Positions 27,710 to 36,528 of a stretch of DNA of 64,000 bases are shown piece by piece. This stretch comes from Flavobacterium psychrotrophum. GTDB lineage: Bacteria; Bacteroidota; Bacteroidia; Flavobacteriales; Flavobacteriaceae. Position 1 is the stretch's first letter; each line of letters starts with the position of its first letter. The stretch spans positions 2,790,001-2,854,000 of the forward strand of contig NZ_CP031557.1 in the NCBI RefSeq assembly GCF_003403075.1. The letters run 5' to 3'. Position numbers and translations under genes: made by a program. A model generated the notes under the pieces. It saw only the letters and a list, made by a program, of their open reading frames with translations. It ran no database searches and was not told the DNA's origin.

Positions 27710-28561
27710 ATGGAAAAGATAACCGATATAAAAAAATTAGAACAGATAGCCAGCCAGGTGCGCCGCGACATTGTGCGTATGGTACACGGCTGCCAGAGTG
27801 GCCACCCGGGCGGATCTCTGGGCTGTACTGACTATCTTGTAGCATTGTATTTTAATGCCATGACCCGCAAAGAGGGTTTTGATATGGACGGTAAAAATGA
27901 AGATTTGTTCTTCCTTTCTAACGGTCACATCTCTCCGCTGTTTTACAGCGTACTGGCACATGCAGGTTACTATGATAAGAGTGAGCTTGCTACTTTTCGT
28001 AAGTTAAACACAAGGCTTCAGGGCCACCCCACCACGCACGAGCACCTACCGGGTATCCGGATTGCATCGGGTTCATTAGGGCAAGGAATGAGTGTTGCCA
28101 TAGGTTCGGCTTTAGCCAAAAAACTAAATGGTGATAACAGCCTTGTATATGCGCTTTTTGGCGATGGCGAACTTCAGGAAGGCCAGATATGGGAAGCAGC
28201 AATGTTTGCACCGCACAACCGTGTAGATAACCTTATATGTGCTGTAGACTACAACGGCCAGCAGATAGACGGGCCTACAAGCCAGGTACTTTCTCTGGGC
28301 GACCTTAAGGCCAAATTTGCAGCGTTTGACTGGACAGTACTTGAAAGCGATGGTAACGATATGGCTACAATAGTTGCCAAACTTGCCGAAGCTAAAGAAC
28401 TTACAGGCCAGGGCAAACCTATTGTTATTTTGCTAAAAACAGGTATGGGCCACGGCGTAGACTACATGATGGGCAGCCACAAATGGCATGGTGCCGCACC
28501 AAACGATGCTCAGCTTGAAGCCGCACTGGTACAACTTGAAGAAACGCTTGGGGATTATTAA
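27710..28561 (+). CDS. Transketolase, N-terminal (TPP-binding) subunit
   Basis: A 283-residue protein equal to the first half of transketolase: GGSLGCTDYLVALYF, the HGITGLL-like ISPLFYSVLAHAGYY region, GSLGQGMSVAIGSAL, and the thiamine diphosphate/Mg motif GDGELQEGQIWEAAMFA with DYNGQQ. It needs the second-half subunit encoded at 28662. The pair interconverts xylulose 5-phosphate, the product of AraA/B/D, with glyceraldehyde 3-phosphate and C7/C6 sugars. Starts 6 bp after the transaldolase-type gene. Confidence 0.93.
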   Translation: MEKITDIKKLEQIASQVRRDIVRMVHGCQSGHPGGSLGCTDYLVALYFNAMTRKEGFDMDGKNEDLFFLSNGHISPLFYSVLAHAGYYDKSELATFRKLNTRLQGHPTTHEHLPGIRIASGSLGQGMSVAIGSALAKKLNGDNSLVYALFGDGELQEGQIWEAAMFAPHNRVDNLICAVDYNGQQIDGPTSQVLSLGDLKAKFAAFDWTVLESDGNDMATIVAKLAEAKELTGQGKPIVILLKTGMGHGVDYMMGSHKWHGAAPNDAQLEAALVQLEETLGDY

Positions 28562-28651
28562 TTTAAAGATTGAAAATTTAAATATTGAAAGATTCAGGAC
28601 GGTTTAACCATACTGCAATTTTTAAATCTTTCAATCATTAAATTCTTAAAT
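28562..28651. repeat. AT-rich imperfect inverted repeat between the transketolase genes
   Basis: Arms at about 28562-28597 and 28616-28651 share ATTGAAAGATT and TTTAAA words in inverted orientation. It fills the 100-bp gap between the two transketolase subunit genes. It could form a hairpin inside the operon mRNA; no coding content. Confidence 0.45.
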
Positions 28652-28661
28652 GAGAAAAAGC

Positions 28662-29618
28662 ATGAAAAAATACACATACACAGAATCAAAAGATACGCGT
28701 TCCGGCTTTGGGGCGGGATTGCTTGAGGCAGGCAGGCGCAACAGCAATGTTGTGGCACTGTGTGCTGACCTTGTTGCCTCGCTAAAAATGCAGGATTTCA
28801 TCAATGAATTTCCTGAGCGTTTTATACAGGTAGGTATTGCCGAGGCTAACATGATAGGCATCGCGGCAGGTCTTACCATAGGCGGAAAAATTCCGTTTAC
28901 GGGTACGTTTGCAAACTTTTCTACAGGAAGGGTTTACGACCAGATACGCCAGAGTGTTGCCTACTCAGACAAAAATGTAAAAATATGTGCATCTCACGCC
29001 GGTCTAACACTGGGTGAAGATGGTGCAACCCACCAGATACTGGAGGATATAGGCCTTATGAAGATGCTTCCGGGCATGACGGTTATCAACCCGTGCGATT
29101 ACAACCAGACAAAGGCGGCTACTATAGCCATTGCTGAATATGAAGGTCCTGTATACCTACGTTTTGGCCGTCCGGTGGTGCCTATATTTACCGATGCAGA
29201 CCAGAAGTTTGAGATAGGTAAGGCATGGATGGTAAACGAAGGTGCAGACGTAAGTATTTTTGCTACAGGCCACTTAGTATGGGAAGCCATACAAGCAGGC
29301 GAAAAACTTGCAGAAATGGGCATTGATGCAGAGATCATTAACATTCATACCATTAAGCCTCTGGATGCAGAAGCAGTACTAAAATCGGTAGCCAAAACAG
29401 GCTGCGTGGTTACTGCCGAAGAACATAACAGGCTGGGTGGCCTGGGCGATAGTATTGCACAGCTGCTTGCAACCAACAACCCTGCCCCACAGGAGTATGT
29501 TGCTGTTAACGACAGCTTTGGCGAAAGCGGAACCCCTGCCCAGCTTATGACTAAGTACGGCCTGGATGCTGAACACATTATTAAAGCAGTGCAAAAAGTT
29601 ATAGCACGCAAAAAATAA
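28662..29618 (+). CDS. Transketolase, C-terminal subunit
   Basis: A 318-residue protein from the ATG at 28662 (an in-frame ATG 12 bp upstream is also possible). It holds the pyrimidine-binding and C-terminal transketolase domains: KKYTYTESKDTRSGFGAGL, IQVGIAEANMIGIAAGL (the catalytic Glu), PFTGTFANFSTGRVYDQIR, SHAGLTLGEDGATHQ, and GCVVTAEEHNRLGGLGDS. Split transketolases of this kind are found in many bacteria next to pentose catabolic genes. A terminator follows. Confidence 0.93.
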   Translation: MKKYTYTESKDTRSGFGAGLLEAGRRNSNVVALCADLVASLKMQDFINEFPERFIQVGIAEANMIGIAAGLTIGGKIPFTGTFANFSTGRVYDQIRQSVAYSDKNVKICASHAGLTLGEDGATHQILEDIGLMKMLPGMTVINPCDYNQTKAATIAIAEYEGPVYLRFGRPVVPIFTDADQKFEIGKAWMVNEGADVSIFATGHLVWEAIQAGEKLAEMGIDAEIINIHTIKPLDAEAVLKSVAKTGCVVTAEEHNRLGGLGDSIAQLLATNNPAPQEYVAVNDSFGESGTPAQLMTKYGLDAEHIIKAVQKVIARKK

Positions 29619-29638
29619 TTTTAATTACACCAATTTTT

Positions 29639-29678
29639 AAAGCCATTTTATCGAACCTCTGTTCTGTAAAGTGGCTTT
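29639..29678 (+). terminator. Terminator after the transketolase genes
   Basis: A 12-bp stem with one G-U pair (29639-29650 with 29667-29678) and T-tail lies 20 bp after the stop. It may make the GH97 gene a separate or lower-expressed unit. Confidence 0.7.
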
Positions 29679-29726
29679 TTATTTCGCTTACAACTATAAC
29701 GTTTTATTAAACCAAACCTCAATATT

Positions 29727-31649
29727 ATGATTCAAAAACTCAGCCTTGCATCGCTGGCGCTTATCCTGGCATCATGCGCGTCGGGTGTTAAGACAAGTGG
29801 CACTGAGGCCAGCCCGGACGGCAAGCTTACAGTAGACTTTGGCGTAAACAAAAAAGAACAGGCATACTATCTTGTAAAAAATAATAAAACCGTTGTTATT
29901 GATACCTCTTACATAGGCCTTGTGCGTAAAGATGCCAATTTTTTTGAGCACCTGCATGTAGCATCTATTGGCGATAGCGAAAAAGTTACTGATAGCTACA
30001 CCATGCTACAGGGTAAGAAAAAAGACATTACCTACACCGCAAATCAAAAGGTACTGCACCTTGAAAATAAGGACGGCCAAAAAATGGACGTTATCTTTAA
30101 CGTATCAGAGCACGGACTTGCTTTTAAATATAAATTTCCTGAAACATCTGAAGATGTAAAGTATATTACAGAGGAGAAAACAAGCTTTAATTTTGTGGCA
30201 GGTAGCAAAGCATGGCTACAACCCATGAGTGAAGTAAAATCAGGATGGGAACATTCTAACCCTGCTTACGAAGAATATTACCAGCTTTATGTTCCGGTGG
30301 GCACGCCATCTACAATTGGTCAGGGATGGGTATTCCCTGCGCTGTTTAAAGCCGGAGACACCTGGGTATCGGTATCTGAAACCGGGTTGGGAAGTAATTA
30401 CTGTGCATCGCACCTTGATTATGATAAAGATGCCAAAACCATTAAAATTGTCTTCCCACAGGATAAAGAACGTTTTGCTGCAGATGCAGCCCTAAACCCT
30501 GAATCTAAAACACCGTGGGAAACACCATGGCGCATACTTGCCATAGGCAGCCTTAATGATGTAACCGATTCAACCCTGGGTACTGACCTTGCAGACAAGA
30601 CTGTTGAGGGCAACACTGCGTTTGTAAAACCGGGTATATCTTCATGGAGCTGGGCCATCTTAAAAGACGATTCTGTTAACTATGATACTACAAAGCAGTT
30701 TATTGATTATGCACATGATATGAACTGGCCGTACTGCCTTATTGATGCCGACTGGCACAAGCGCATAGGCATGGATAAGATAAAAGAACTTTTAGCTTAT
30801 GCAAAAGAACGCAATGTAAAACTAATACTATGGTATAATTCTGCCGGAGACTGGAACACCGTACCTTATGGCCCTAAAGATAAATTTCTTACAGCTGAAG
30901 GCCGTGAAAAGGAATTCAAGATGCTGGAAGACCTTGGTGTGGGAGGTGTAAAAATCGACTTTTTTGGCGGAGATGGCCAAAGTATGATCGCTTACTATCA
31001 TGACATACTAAAATCAGCATTAAAGCATAAGATACTGGTAAACTTTCACGGGGCTACCTTACCAAGGGGATGGCAACGCACCTACCCTAACCTGATGACT
31101 GCAGAAGCAATCAAAGGTTTTGAATATATTACGTTTGAACAGCAAAATGCCGACCATGAGCCATCTCACGCTGCTATAATTCCGTTTACGCGTAATCTTT
31201 ACGACCCTATGGACTTTACCCCTATGGCACTGGACAAAATACCAAACATTAACCGCAGGACCACAAGCGGGTTTGAGTTGGCACTGCCTACCCTATTTAT
31301 GTCGGGCATACAGCACCTTGCCGAAATACCGGAAGGCATGGCAAAAATGCCGGATTATGTAGTTACTTATCTTAAAGATATTCCTACCGCATGGGACGAG
31401 AGTAAATTAGTGGCTGGTTATCCGGGTAAAGATGTGGTAATAGCACGCCGCAAAGGCGATGCCTGGTTTATTACAGGCATTAACGGCGAGGATAAAGCCA
31501 AAGACATCAGCATCGACCTTTCATTCCTTAAAAAGGATGGCTACATGATTACCGATGGTGCTGCCTCTTTATTTGATAAGACGGTTGTAAAACCTGGTAA
31601 AACTACCGTAAAGCTAAAGCCAAACGGTGGTTTTATAATGAAATTCTAA
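29727..31649 (+). CDS. GH97 glycoside hydrolase, retaining type, probably beta-L-arabinopyranosidase or alpha-galactosidase
   Basis: A 640-residue lipoprotein (lipobox ILASC). N-terminal beta-sandwich (about 30-290) and (beta/alpha)8 barrel typical of GH97. Position 411 in GGVKIDFFGG is an Asp on the strand where retaining GH97 enzymes carry their nucleophile, unlike inverting SusB, which uses Glu residues elsewhere; E460 in LMTAEAIKG is the candidate acid/base. Retaining GH97 enzymes include alpha-galactosidases and beta-L-arabinopyranosidases. The surrounding arabinose operon favours an arabinopyranosidase acting on plant glycans; this is inference. Confidence 0.88.
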   Translation: MIQKLSLASLALILASCASGVKTSGTEASPDGKLTVDFGVNKKEQAYYLVKNNKTVVIDTSYIGLVRKDANFFEHLHVASIGDSEKVTDSYTMLQGKKKDITYTANQKVLHLENKDGQKMDVIFNVSEHGLAFKYKFPETSEDVKYITEEKTSFNFVAGSKAWLQPMSEVKSGWEHSNPAYEEYYQLYVPVGTPSTIGQGWVFPALFKAGDTWVSVSETGLGSNYCASHLDYDKDAKTIKIVFPQDKERFAADAALNPESKTPWETPWRILAIGSLNDVTDSTLGTDLADKTVEGNTAFVKPGISSWSWAILKDDSVNYDTTKQFIDYAHDMNWPYCLIDADWHKRIGMDKIKELLAYAKERNVKLILWYNSAGDWNTVPYGPKDKFLTAEGREKEFKMLEDLGVGGVKIDFFGGDGQSMIAYYHDILKSALKHKILVNFHGATLPRGWQRTYPNLMTAEAIKGFEYITFEQQNADHEPSHAAIIPFTRNLYDPMDFTPMALDKIPNINRRTTSGFELALPTLFMSGIQHLAEIPEGMAKMPDYVVTYLKDIPTAWDESKLVAGYPGKDVVIARRKGDAWFITGINGEDKAKDISIDLSFLKKDGYMITDGAASLFDKTVVKPGKTTVKLKPNGGFIMKF

Positions 31650-31676
31650 GATTATAAGTGTTACATTTTTTGAGTA

Positions 31677-31704
31677 AACAGCCCTGAAAGGGGCTGTTTT
31701 TTTA
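31677..31704 (+). terminator. Terminator after GH97
   Basis: A perfect 8-bp GC-rich stem (31677-31684 with 31691-31698) followed by a T-run, 27 bp after the GH97 stop. It closes the plus-strand arabinose arm. Confidence 0.8.
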
Positions 31705-31722
31705 TTTCTATACTTGTAGATT

Positions 31723-32493
31723 TTACCGCTTAAAATCAAAAATAAAAGGCACTTTAATTTTAAGAAAAGAAAGAGGGTTAGATTTATAAAACACAAGCAT
31801 ATTTTCATTTACAAGATAAAATGGTATAACGTTAGAATACTCATCCGGCACCTGTATTTTAGAATATTTACTCACCTCTACATTATACAATACAGGTATA
31901 AATTTACCTTTATATAAAACCTCATCATATATCAATTTACCATCTTTCAGTATTGCTGTAGATTCTCCCGAAATATTTTTTACAATACATTTTGGCGGCC
32001 TATTACCGTCTAAAGACCAGGCATACAAATCTGCATTTGCATTTACTATATCCGGGTCATGCGTCACGCTGTAATAGAGAGTATTACCGGCCACTGCTAC
32101 AACAAAACCATTAATTCCGGTTTCTTTCATTTTACCACCAAATAACTGGATAATACTGTCTTCTGAATCAGTTATAAATACATTTCCGCAATCATCTGCA
32201 GCAATAAATGCTGAATTTATGTTATAGTCTGTGTCTTTACCTTTAAAGGAAACTACTAAGTGTTTTTTAACATTACTTATCATACAATCATCTTTTATAA
32301 GATGTATCGCTTTACCTTTAGGATAGGTAAGAAATAATTCAGGTTTCCCTTCAATTAATACATACAATTTGTTCTCATTAAAAGAATCAAAAACTGGATT
32401 TCCTTTATTGTATCCTACAAAGACCATATCTTGAGAAAAACAATTACAGGATAATAAAAAAATTAAGAAATACCGTATTAGAAAATCGATCAT
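31723..32493 (-). CDS. Exported protein of unknown function, possible beta-propeller
   Basis: A 256-residue protein from the ATG at 32493 (the longer frame starts with TTG). A hydrophobic signal with Cys (FLIRYFLIFLLSCNCFSQ) precedes a beta-rich chain with recurring blocks such as LYVLIEGKPELFLTY, SAFIAADDCGNVFITDSE and LYAWSLDGNRPPKCIV, suggesting propeller-like repeats. No family is recognised. It lies between the two arms of the arabinose locus, converging on GH97, and its composition is AT-richer than the neighbouring sugar genes; a role in the pathway is unproven. Confidence 0.6.
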   Translation of the reverse strand: MIDFLIRYFLIFLLSCNCFSQDMVFVGYNKGNPVFDSFNENKLYVLIEGKPELFLTYPKGKAIHLIKDDCMISNVKKHLVVSFKGKDTDYNINSAFIAADDCGNVFITDSEDSIIQLFGGKMKETGINGFVVAVAGNTLYYSVTHDPDIVNANADLYAWSLDGNRPPKCIVKNISGESTAILKDGKLIYDEVLYKGKFIPVLYNVEVSKYSKIQVPDEYSNVIPFYLVNENMLVFYKSNPLSFLKIKVPFIFDFKR

Positions 32494-32549
32494 AAAGTAT
32501 TGGTTTGAAATCAAAAATAATCATTCTTATCAATACATATAAACAAAAA

Positions 32550-32573
32550 ACCGGTTCCCTGCCAGGAACCGGT
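32550..32573 (-). terminator. Terminator after galM
   Basis: A perfect 9-bp stem (32550-32558 with 32565-32573) with a T-run on the minus strand, about 60 bp after the aldose epimerase stop. It ends the long minus-strand arabinan transcript or the separate galM transcript. Confidence 0.85.
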
Positions 32574-32631
32574 CTCATTAGCAAAATAAGTAACCCAAAC
32601 TTATATAACTAACCTAACAAAATATTGCTTG

Positions 32632-33801
32632 TTATTTTTTTGCCGAGAATTTGTAGATAGTAGTTGTACTATATTTTTCTCCCGGGTTTAATGTTGTAGT
32701 AGGGAATTTTGGCTGGTTAGGCGCATCAGGATAATGTTGCGTTTCCAGGCAAAGACCGCTGCGTTTTTCATAGTTACCACCACCTTTGGCAGGTTTAGTG
32801 CCATCTATAAAGTTACCGCTGTAAAACTGTATGGCAGGCTGGTCTGTAAATACCTGCATATAACGGCCAGAAGCTTTGTGGTATACACTACCTACTTCTT
32901 TTACCTTATTGCTACTGTCTGTAAATACCCAGCAGTGGTCAAAACCGCCGCCTTTTTTAAGCTGGTCATCTGTAGCGTTAATGTCTTTACCTATCTCTTT
33001 AGCAGCAGTAAAATCAAACGCTGTGCCTGTAACTGCCTTAAGCTCTCCTGTAGGTATCAGCGTAGCATCTACCGGAAGGAATTTATCTGCCTTAAGCTCC
33101 AGTTCGTGATCAAGAATTGTTTTGAATTTGCCGCTTAGGTTAAAGTAGCTGTGCTGCGTAAGGTTTACAACCGTTTTCTTATCGGTTTCAGCTTCATATT
33201 TAATTTCAAGCGCATTATCATTGCTTAGCGTGTAGGTAACCACAACTTTAAGGTTGCCAGGGTAACCTTCTTCGCCATCTTTAGCGGTGTAGCTAAGTTT
33301 GATAGACGGCGCATCGCCCTCAATCGGCTCAGCAGTCCAAACCCTTTTGTCAAAACCTTTACCACCATGCAGCGAGTTAGGCCCATCATTTACCGTTAGC
33401 TGGTACTCTTTGCCGTCAAGGCTAAATTTACCTTTAGCGATACGATTGCCATAACGGCCAATGATTGCGCCAAAGAAATAAGGGTTAGAAGAAAGGTACA
33501 GATCCGGAGACGTATAGCCTAAAACCACATCTTCAAATTTACCGTCTTTATCCGGGGCTGTAAGCGAAAGGATATCACCACCCATAGTGATTACTTCCAT
33601 CTTCATGCCGTTAGCATTGGTAAGTGTGTACTTTTCGATCTTTACGCCTTCAGCCGTTGTGGCATAATCAGATTTTTCGATAGTACTCTTAGCAGCCGGT
33701 GCGGTTTGTTCGGTCATGGTTTCTTCTTTTTTCTCCTCTTTGCAGCTAATAAGCATCGTAGCACTCATTAGTGTGCAAAGGGCGATTTTTACGTTTTTCA
33801 T
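32632..33801 (-). CDS. galM: Aldose 1-epimerase (mutarotase) lipoprotein
   Basis: A 389-residue GalM-family enzyme with a lipoprotein signal (MLISCKEEKKEE) and a low-complexity linker. Catalytic motifs: NRIAKGKFSLDG, LHGGKGFDKRVW, the His in TQHSYFNLSG, DHCWVF and the Glu in GLCLETQHYPDAPNQP. It interconverts alpha and beta anomers; as a periplasmic lipoprotein beside AraD/AraB it would supply the L-arabinose anomer accepted by the transporter or isomerase. It is separated from araD by a 270-bp gap with a dispersed repeat, so it may have its own promoter. Confidence 0.92.
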   Translation of the reverse strand: MKNVKIALCTLMSATMLISCKEEKKEETMTEQTAPAAKSTIEKSDYATTAEGVKIEKYTLTNANGMKMEVITMGGDILSLTAPDKDGKFEDVVLGYTSPDLYLSSNPYFFGAIIGRYGNRIAKGKFSLDGKEYQLTVNDGPNSLHGGKGFDKRVWTAEPIEGDAPSIKLSYTAKDGEEGYPGNLKVVVTYTLSNDNALEIKYEAETDKKTVVNLTQHSYFNLSGKFKTILDHELELKADKFLPVDATLIPTGELKAVTGTAFDFTAAKEIGKDINATDDQLKKGGGFDHCWVFTDSSNKVKEVGSVYHKASGRYMQVFTDQPAIQFYSGNFIDGTKPAKGGGNYEKRSGLCLETQHYPDAPNQPKFPTTTLNPGEKYSTTTIYKFSAKK

Positions 33802-33912
33802 AATTCAGTTTGGTTTGATTATAATATCATTTACCCGATATAGCCAAAATCCTGCTTTATAACGATAGGCATAGCGGTAAAATAAATATACTAACTTTTT
33901 GCCCAAATATTA

Positions 33913-34055
33913 TTAACCACATAGGTACATAGCATCTAATCCTAAAAAGGAAACATAGAAAATTCTTTTTAACATAGCCTATATTGAAGCGAAGCTCCCT
34001 ATATAATCTTCCCGTTTTCACAGGCCATTCATTGGCTATGTATCTATGTGGTTAA
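33913..34055. repeat. Dispersed intergenic repeat with 21-nt inverted ends (copy 1)
   Basis: Ends 33913-33933 and 34035-34055 are inverted copies matching at 20 of 21 positions (TTAACCACATAG...). The inside includes TTTTTAACATAGCCTAT. A related copy lies at 54857-54958. Situated between araD and galM; non-coding. Confidence 0.7.
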
Positions 34056-34071
34056 ACTAATTAAGGCATTG

Positions 34072-34773
34072 TTAACTTTGTCCGTAGTACGCATCTTTTC
34101 CATGCTTACGGTCGTAGTGTTTTTGAATTAAAGAATCCTTCATGCGCGGTGCATTCGGGTTGATCTGGCGGGTAAGGTAAGCCATCTCGGCTACAGCCTC
34201 AAGCACCTTACTGTTGTATACTGCCTTGGCAGCATTCTTACCCCAGGTAAATGGCCCGTGGTTGCCCAGCAATACCATTTCTACCTCTTCATAAGAAATA
34301 CCTTTATCCTTAAAGCAGTCCAGTATCTGGATACCGGTATTGTGCTCATAATTACCCTCAATAAGTGCATCTGCCATAGGTGGAGCGCACGGAATATCTG
34401 CCGTAAGGTGGTCTGCATGGGTTGTACCTAAAATAGGAATATCCATTTGCGACTGTGCCCACGCAACAGAATAAGTAGCATGCGTATGCGCAATACCACC
34501 TATCTTTTCCCAGTGCTTGTATAGGTAAGCATGCGTTTTAGTGTCTGAAGACGGGCGCATGGTACCTTCTATAATGTTGTTATCATAGTCAAGGATAACA
34601 ATATCCTCAGGCTTTAAAATATCATAAGGAACGCCGCTTGGTTTTATGGCAAATATACCGCGTGCACGGTCTACCGCACTAACGTTACCAAAGGTGTATA
34701 TAACCAGCTTAAGGGCATCAAGCTGCATATTAGCCTCATAGCATTCCTCTTTCAGGCTTTTATATAAGCTCAT
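34072..34773 (-). CDS. araD: L-ribulose-5-phosphate 4-epimerase
   Basis: A 233-residue class II aldolase-fold enzyme converting L-ribulose 5-phosphate to D-xylulose 5-phosphate. Zinc-binding histidines are visible in AHTHATYSVAWA and LGNHGPFTWG; substrate-phosphate residues in FAIKPSGVPY and MRPSSDTKTH; GTTHADHL is also typical. It overlaps the 3' end of araB by 14 bp, so translation is coupled. Confidence 0.96.
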   Translation of the reverse strand: MSLYKSLKEECYEANMQLDALKLVIYTFGNVSAVDRARGIFAIKPSGVPYDILKPEDIVILDYDNNIIEGTMRPSSDTKTHAYLYKHWEKIGGIAHTHATYSVAWAQSQMDIPILGTTHADHLTADIPCAPPMADALIEGNYEHNTGIQILDCFKDKGISYEEVEMVLLGNHGPFTWGKNAAKAVYNSKVLEAVAEMAYLTRQINPNAPRMKDSLIQKHYDRKHGKDAYYGQS

Positions 34774-36448
34774 ACTTTTTTTCTTTTATTACATTTTCAA
34801 CAAAAGTACCTAACTGCTTGTAAGACTCCATTAAAGCTTCGTATTTTTCTACGTGGCCTGCCTGAGGGAAGTATTCTGCCTCAAAATCAGACCCCATTTT
34901 TTTACTGGCTTCAATAACATCGCCATATACACCTGCTGCAACAGCGGCATAAATAGCAGCGCCAAGTGCAGGTGCCTGGTCGCTTTCGGCAACTTTAATA
35001 GGCATATTAAGCACGTTAGCAAGTGTTTGCATGATGAATGGCGACTTACGTGCCACACCACCAATACCTATTACAGCATTGATCTTTACACCTTCGCTCT
35101 CAAAACGGTCTACAATCATTTTAGAACCAAAGCAAATGGCGTTTACCAATGCCTTAAAGATGTGAGGTGCTTTTGTACCCAGAGACAATCCGCTGATTGC
35201 AGCCTTAAGCTCCTGGTTAGCATCCGGAGTACGGCGGCCGTTAACCCAGTCAAGCGCTACAGGAACTGCTTCAGACAACGGGATATTCTCTGCTTGCTTA
35301 GTAAGCGTACGTATAAAGTTAGCATCTACCTCATCGGCAAGTTTTTGCTTTTGCTCTGCCGTAAGGATATCTGATGTAAGCACCAGGTTATCTATAGGCC
35401 ATGAAAGGATATTTTTGAACCATGCCAGTACATCGCCAAAGGCAGACTGGCCGGCTTCAAGACCGATAAGACCCGGTATAACCGAACCATTTACCTGGCC
35501 ACAGATACCTTTTACAGTATTAGTACCAATAACCTCTGACGGAGATATCATGATATCGCAGGTAGATGTACCCATGATGCGTACCAGTACGTTCTCGTCT
35601 ACTTTAGCACCTACAGCGCCAGAGTGTGCATCAAAGGTACCTACAGCTACTACAGTCTTGGTTGTAAGGCCAAGCTTTGCAGCCCATTCTGCATTAAGGT
35701 TACCCGCTACAACATCAGATGTATAGGTTTCATCATATAAATTGTTTCTTAGCGAAGCAAGGTACGGGTGCAGCTGCGAAAGGAATTCTTCCGGCGGAAG
35801 CCCGTTCCAGCTTTCATGCCACATGGCTTTATGGCCTGCGGCACAACGGCTGCGCTTAAAGGTTTTAAGGTCTTTATCATCTGCTAGCAGGTAGGTCATA
35901 AGGTCGCAGTGCTCCATCCAGGTATATGCGGCATTTTTAACAGCCTCATCTTCCCTTACAATATGCAGGATCTTAGCCCAAAACCATTCTGACGAATAGA
36001 TACCGCCTTCAAATTTTGTAAAGTCTTCTCCACCCCATGTAGCAGCAAGGTGATTAATCTCATCAGCTTCTTTTATTGAGGTATGGTCTTTCCACAAGAT
36101 CATCATGGCATTAGGGTTTTCTTCAAAACCGGGAACCAGTGCAAGCGGCGTACCATCCTGCGCTACCGGTATTGGAGAAGAGCCCGTGGTATCGATACAA
36201 ATACCAACAACCAACTCTGGATTAACCTCACTGGTAGACACTACCGATTTGATCGTATTCTCAATACCCTCAATATGGTCTAGCGGGTGCTGGCGGAAAC
36301 GATTAGCCTGCGGATCGCAGTACAAACCTTTTTTCCAGCGTGCATACATGTGTACTTCTGATGCCAGTTCTGCACCATTATCCGTATCTATAAGTACCGC
36401 CCTAACCGAGTCAGTACCATAATCTAATCCTATAACATATTTCTTCAT
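34760..36448 (-). CDS. araB: Ribulokinase
   Basis: A 562-residue FGGY-family kinase phosphorylating L-ribulose at C5. The N terminus GLDYGTDSVRAVLIDTDNG is the ATP/phosphate loop with the typical AraB GTDS motif. Downstream are CDPQANRFRQHPLDH, GICIDTTGSSP, GTFDAHSGAVGA, IMGTSTCDIM and the C-terminal VIGIGGVARKSPFIMQTLANVL. Length is standard for AraB. Its promoter region, behind the GH51 gene, carries a predicted AraR operator and a TANNTTTG element, so araBD can be driven separately from susC. Confidence 0.96.
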   Translation of the reverse strand: MKKYVIGLDYGTDSVRAVLIDTDNGAELASEVHMYARWKKGLYCDPQANRFRQHPLDHIEGIENTIKSVVSTSEVNPELVVGICIDTTGSSPIPVAQDGTPLALVPGFEENPNAMMILWKDHTSIKEADEINHLAATWGGEDFTKFEGGIYSSEWFWAKILHIVREDEAVKNAAYTWMEHCDLMTYLLADDKDLKTFKRSRCAAGHKAMWHESWNGLPPEEFLSQLHPYLASLRNNLYDETYTSDVVAGNLNAEWAAKLGLTTKTVVAVGTFDAHSGAVGAKVDENVLVRIMGTSTCDIMISPSEVIGTNTVKGICGQVNGSVIPGLIGLEAGQSAFGDVLAWFKNILSWPIDNLVLTSDILTAEQKQKLADEVDANFIRTLTKQAENIPLSEAVPVALDWVNGRRTPDANQELKAAISGLSLGTKAPHIFKALVNAICFGSKMIVDRFESEGVKINAVIGIGGVARKSPFIMQTLANVLNMPIKVAESDQAPALGAAIYAAVAAGVYGDVIEASKKMGSDFEAEYFPQAGHVEKYEALMESYKQLGTFVENVIKEKKYELI

Positions 36449-36477
36449 TTCCTAAATCGTGTGAGTTTATTTTTTTA

Positions 36478-36520
36478 CAAATATAATAATCTGTTTTAAA
36501 TAAATGTAATTATTACACTT
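36478..36520 (-). promoter_or_regulatory. araB promoter with predicted AraR operator
   Basis: The minus strand has a perfect TANNTTTG element (TATATTTG, 36478-36485) and, 16 bp upstream, the 19-bp site 36502-36520 (AAATGT...ACACTT on the plus strand). The site would cover the -33 region. The ATG of araB is 30 bp after the -7 element. Confidence 0.6.
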
Positions 36521-36528
36521 GTAAAATT

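Noticed and set aside
31655..31673. AAGTGT-TACAT string after GH97 considered as another AraR site.
   Set aside because: The half-sites are not spaced as in the five promoter sites, and it lies just before a terminator rather than a promoter.
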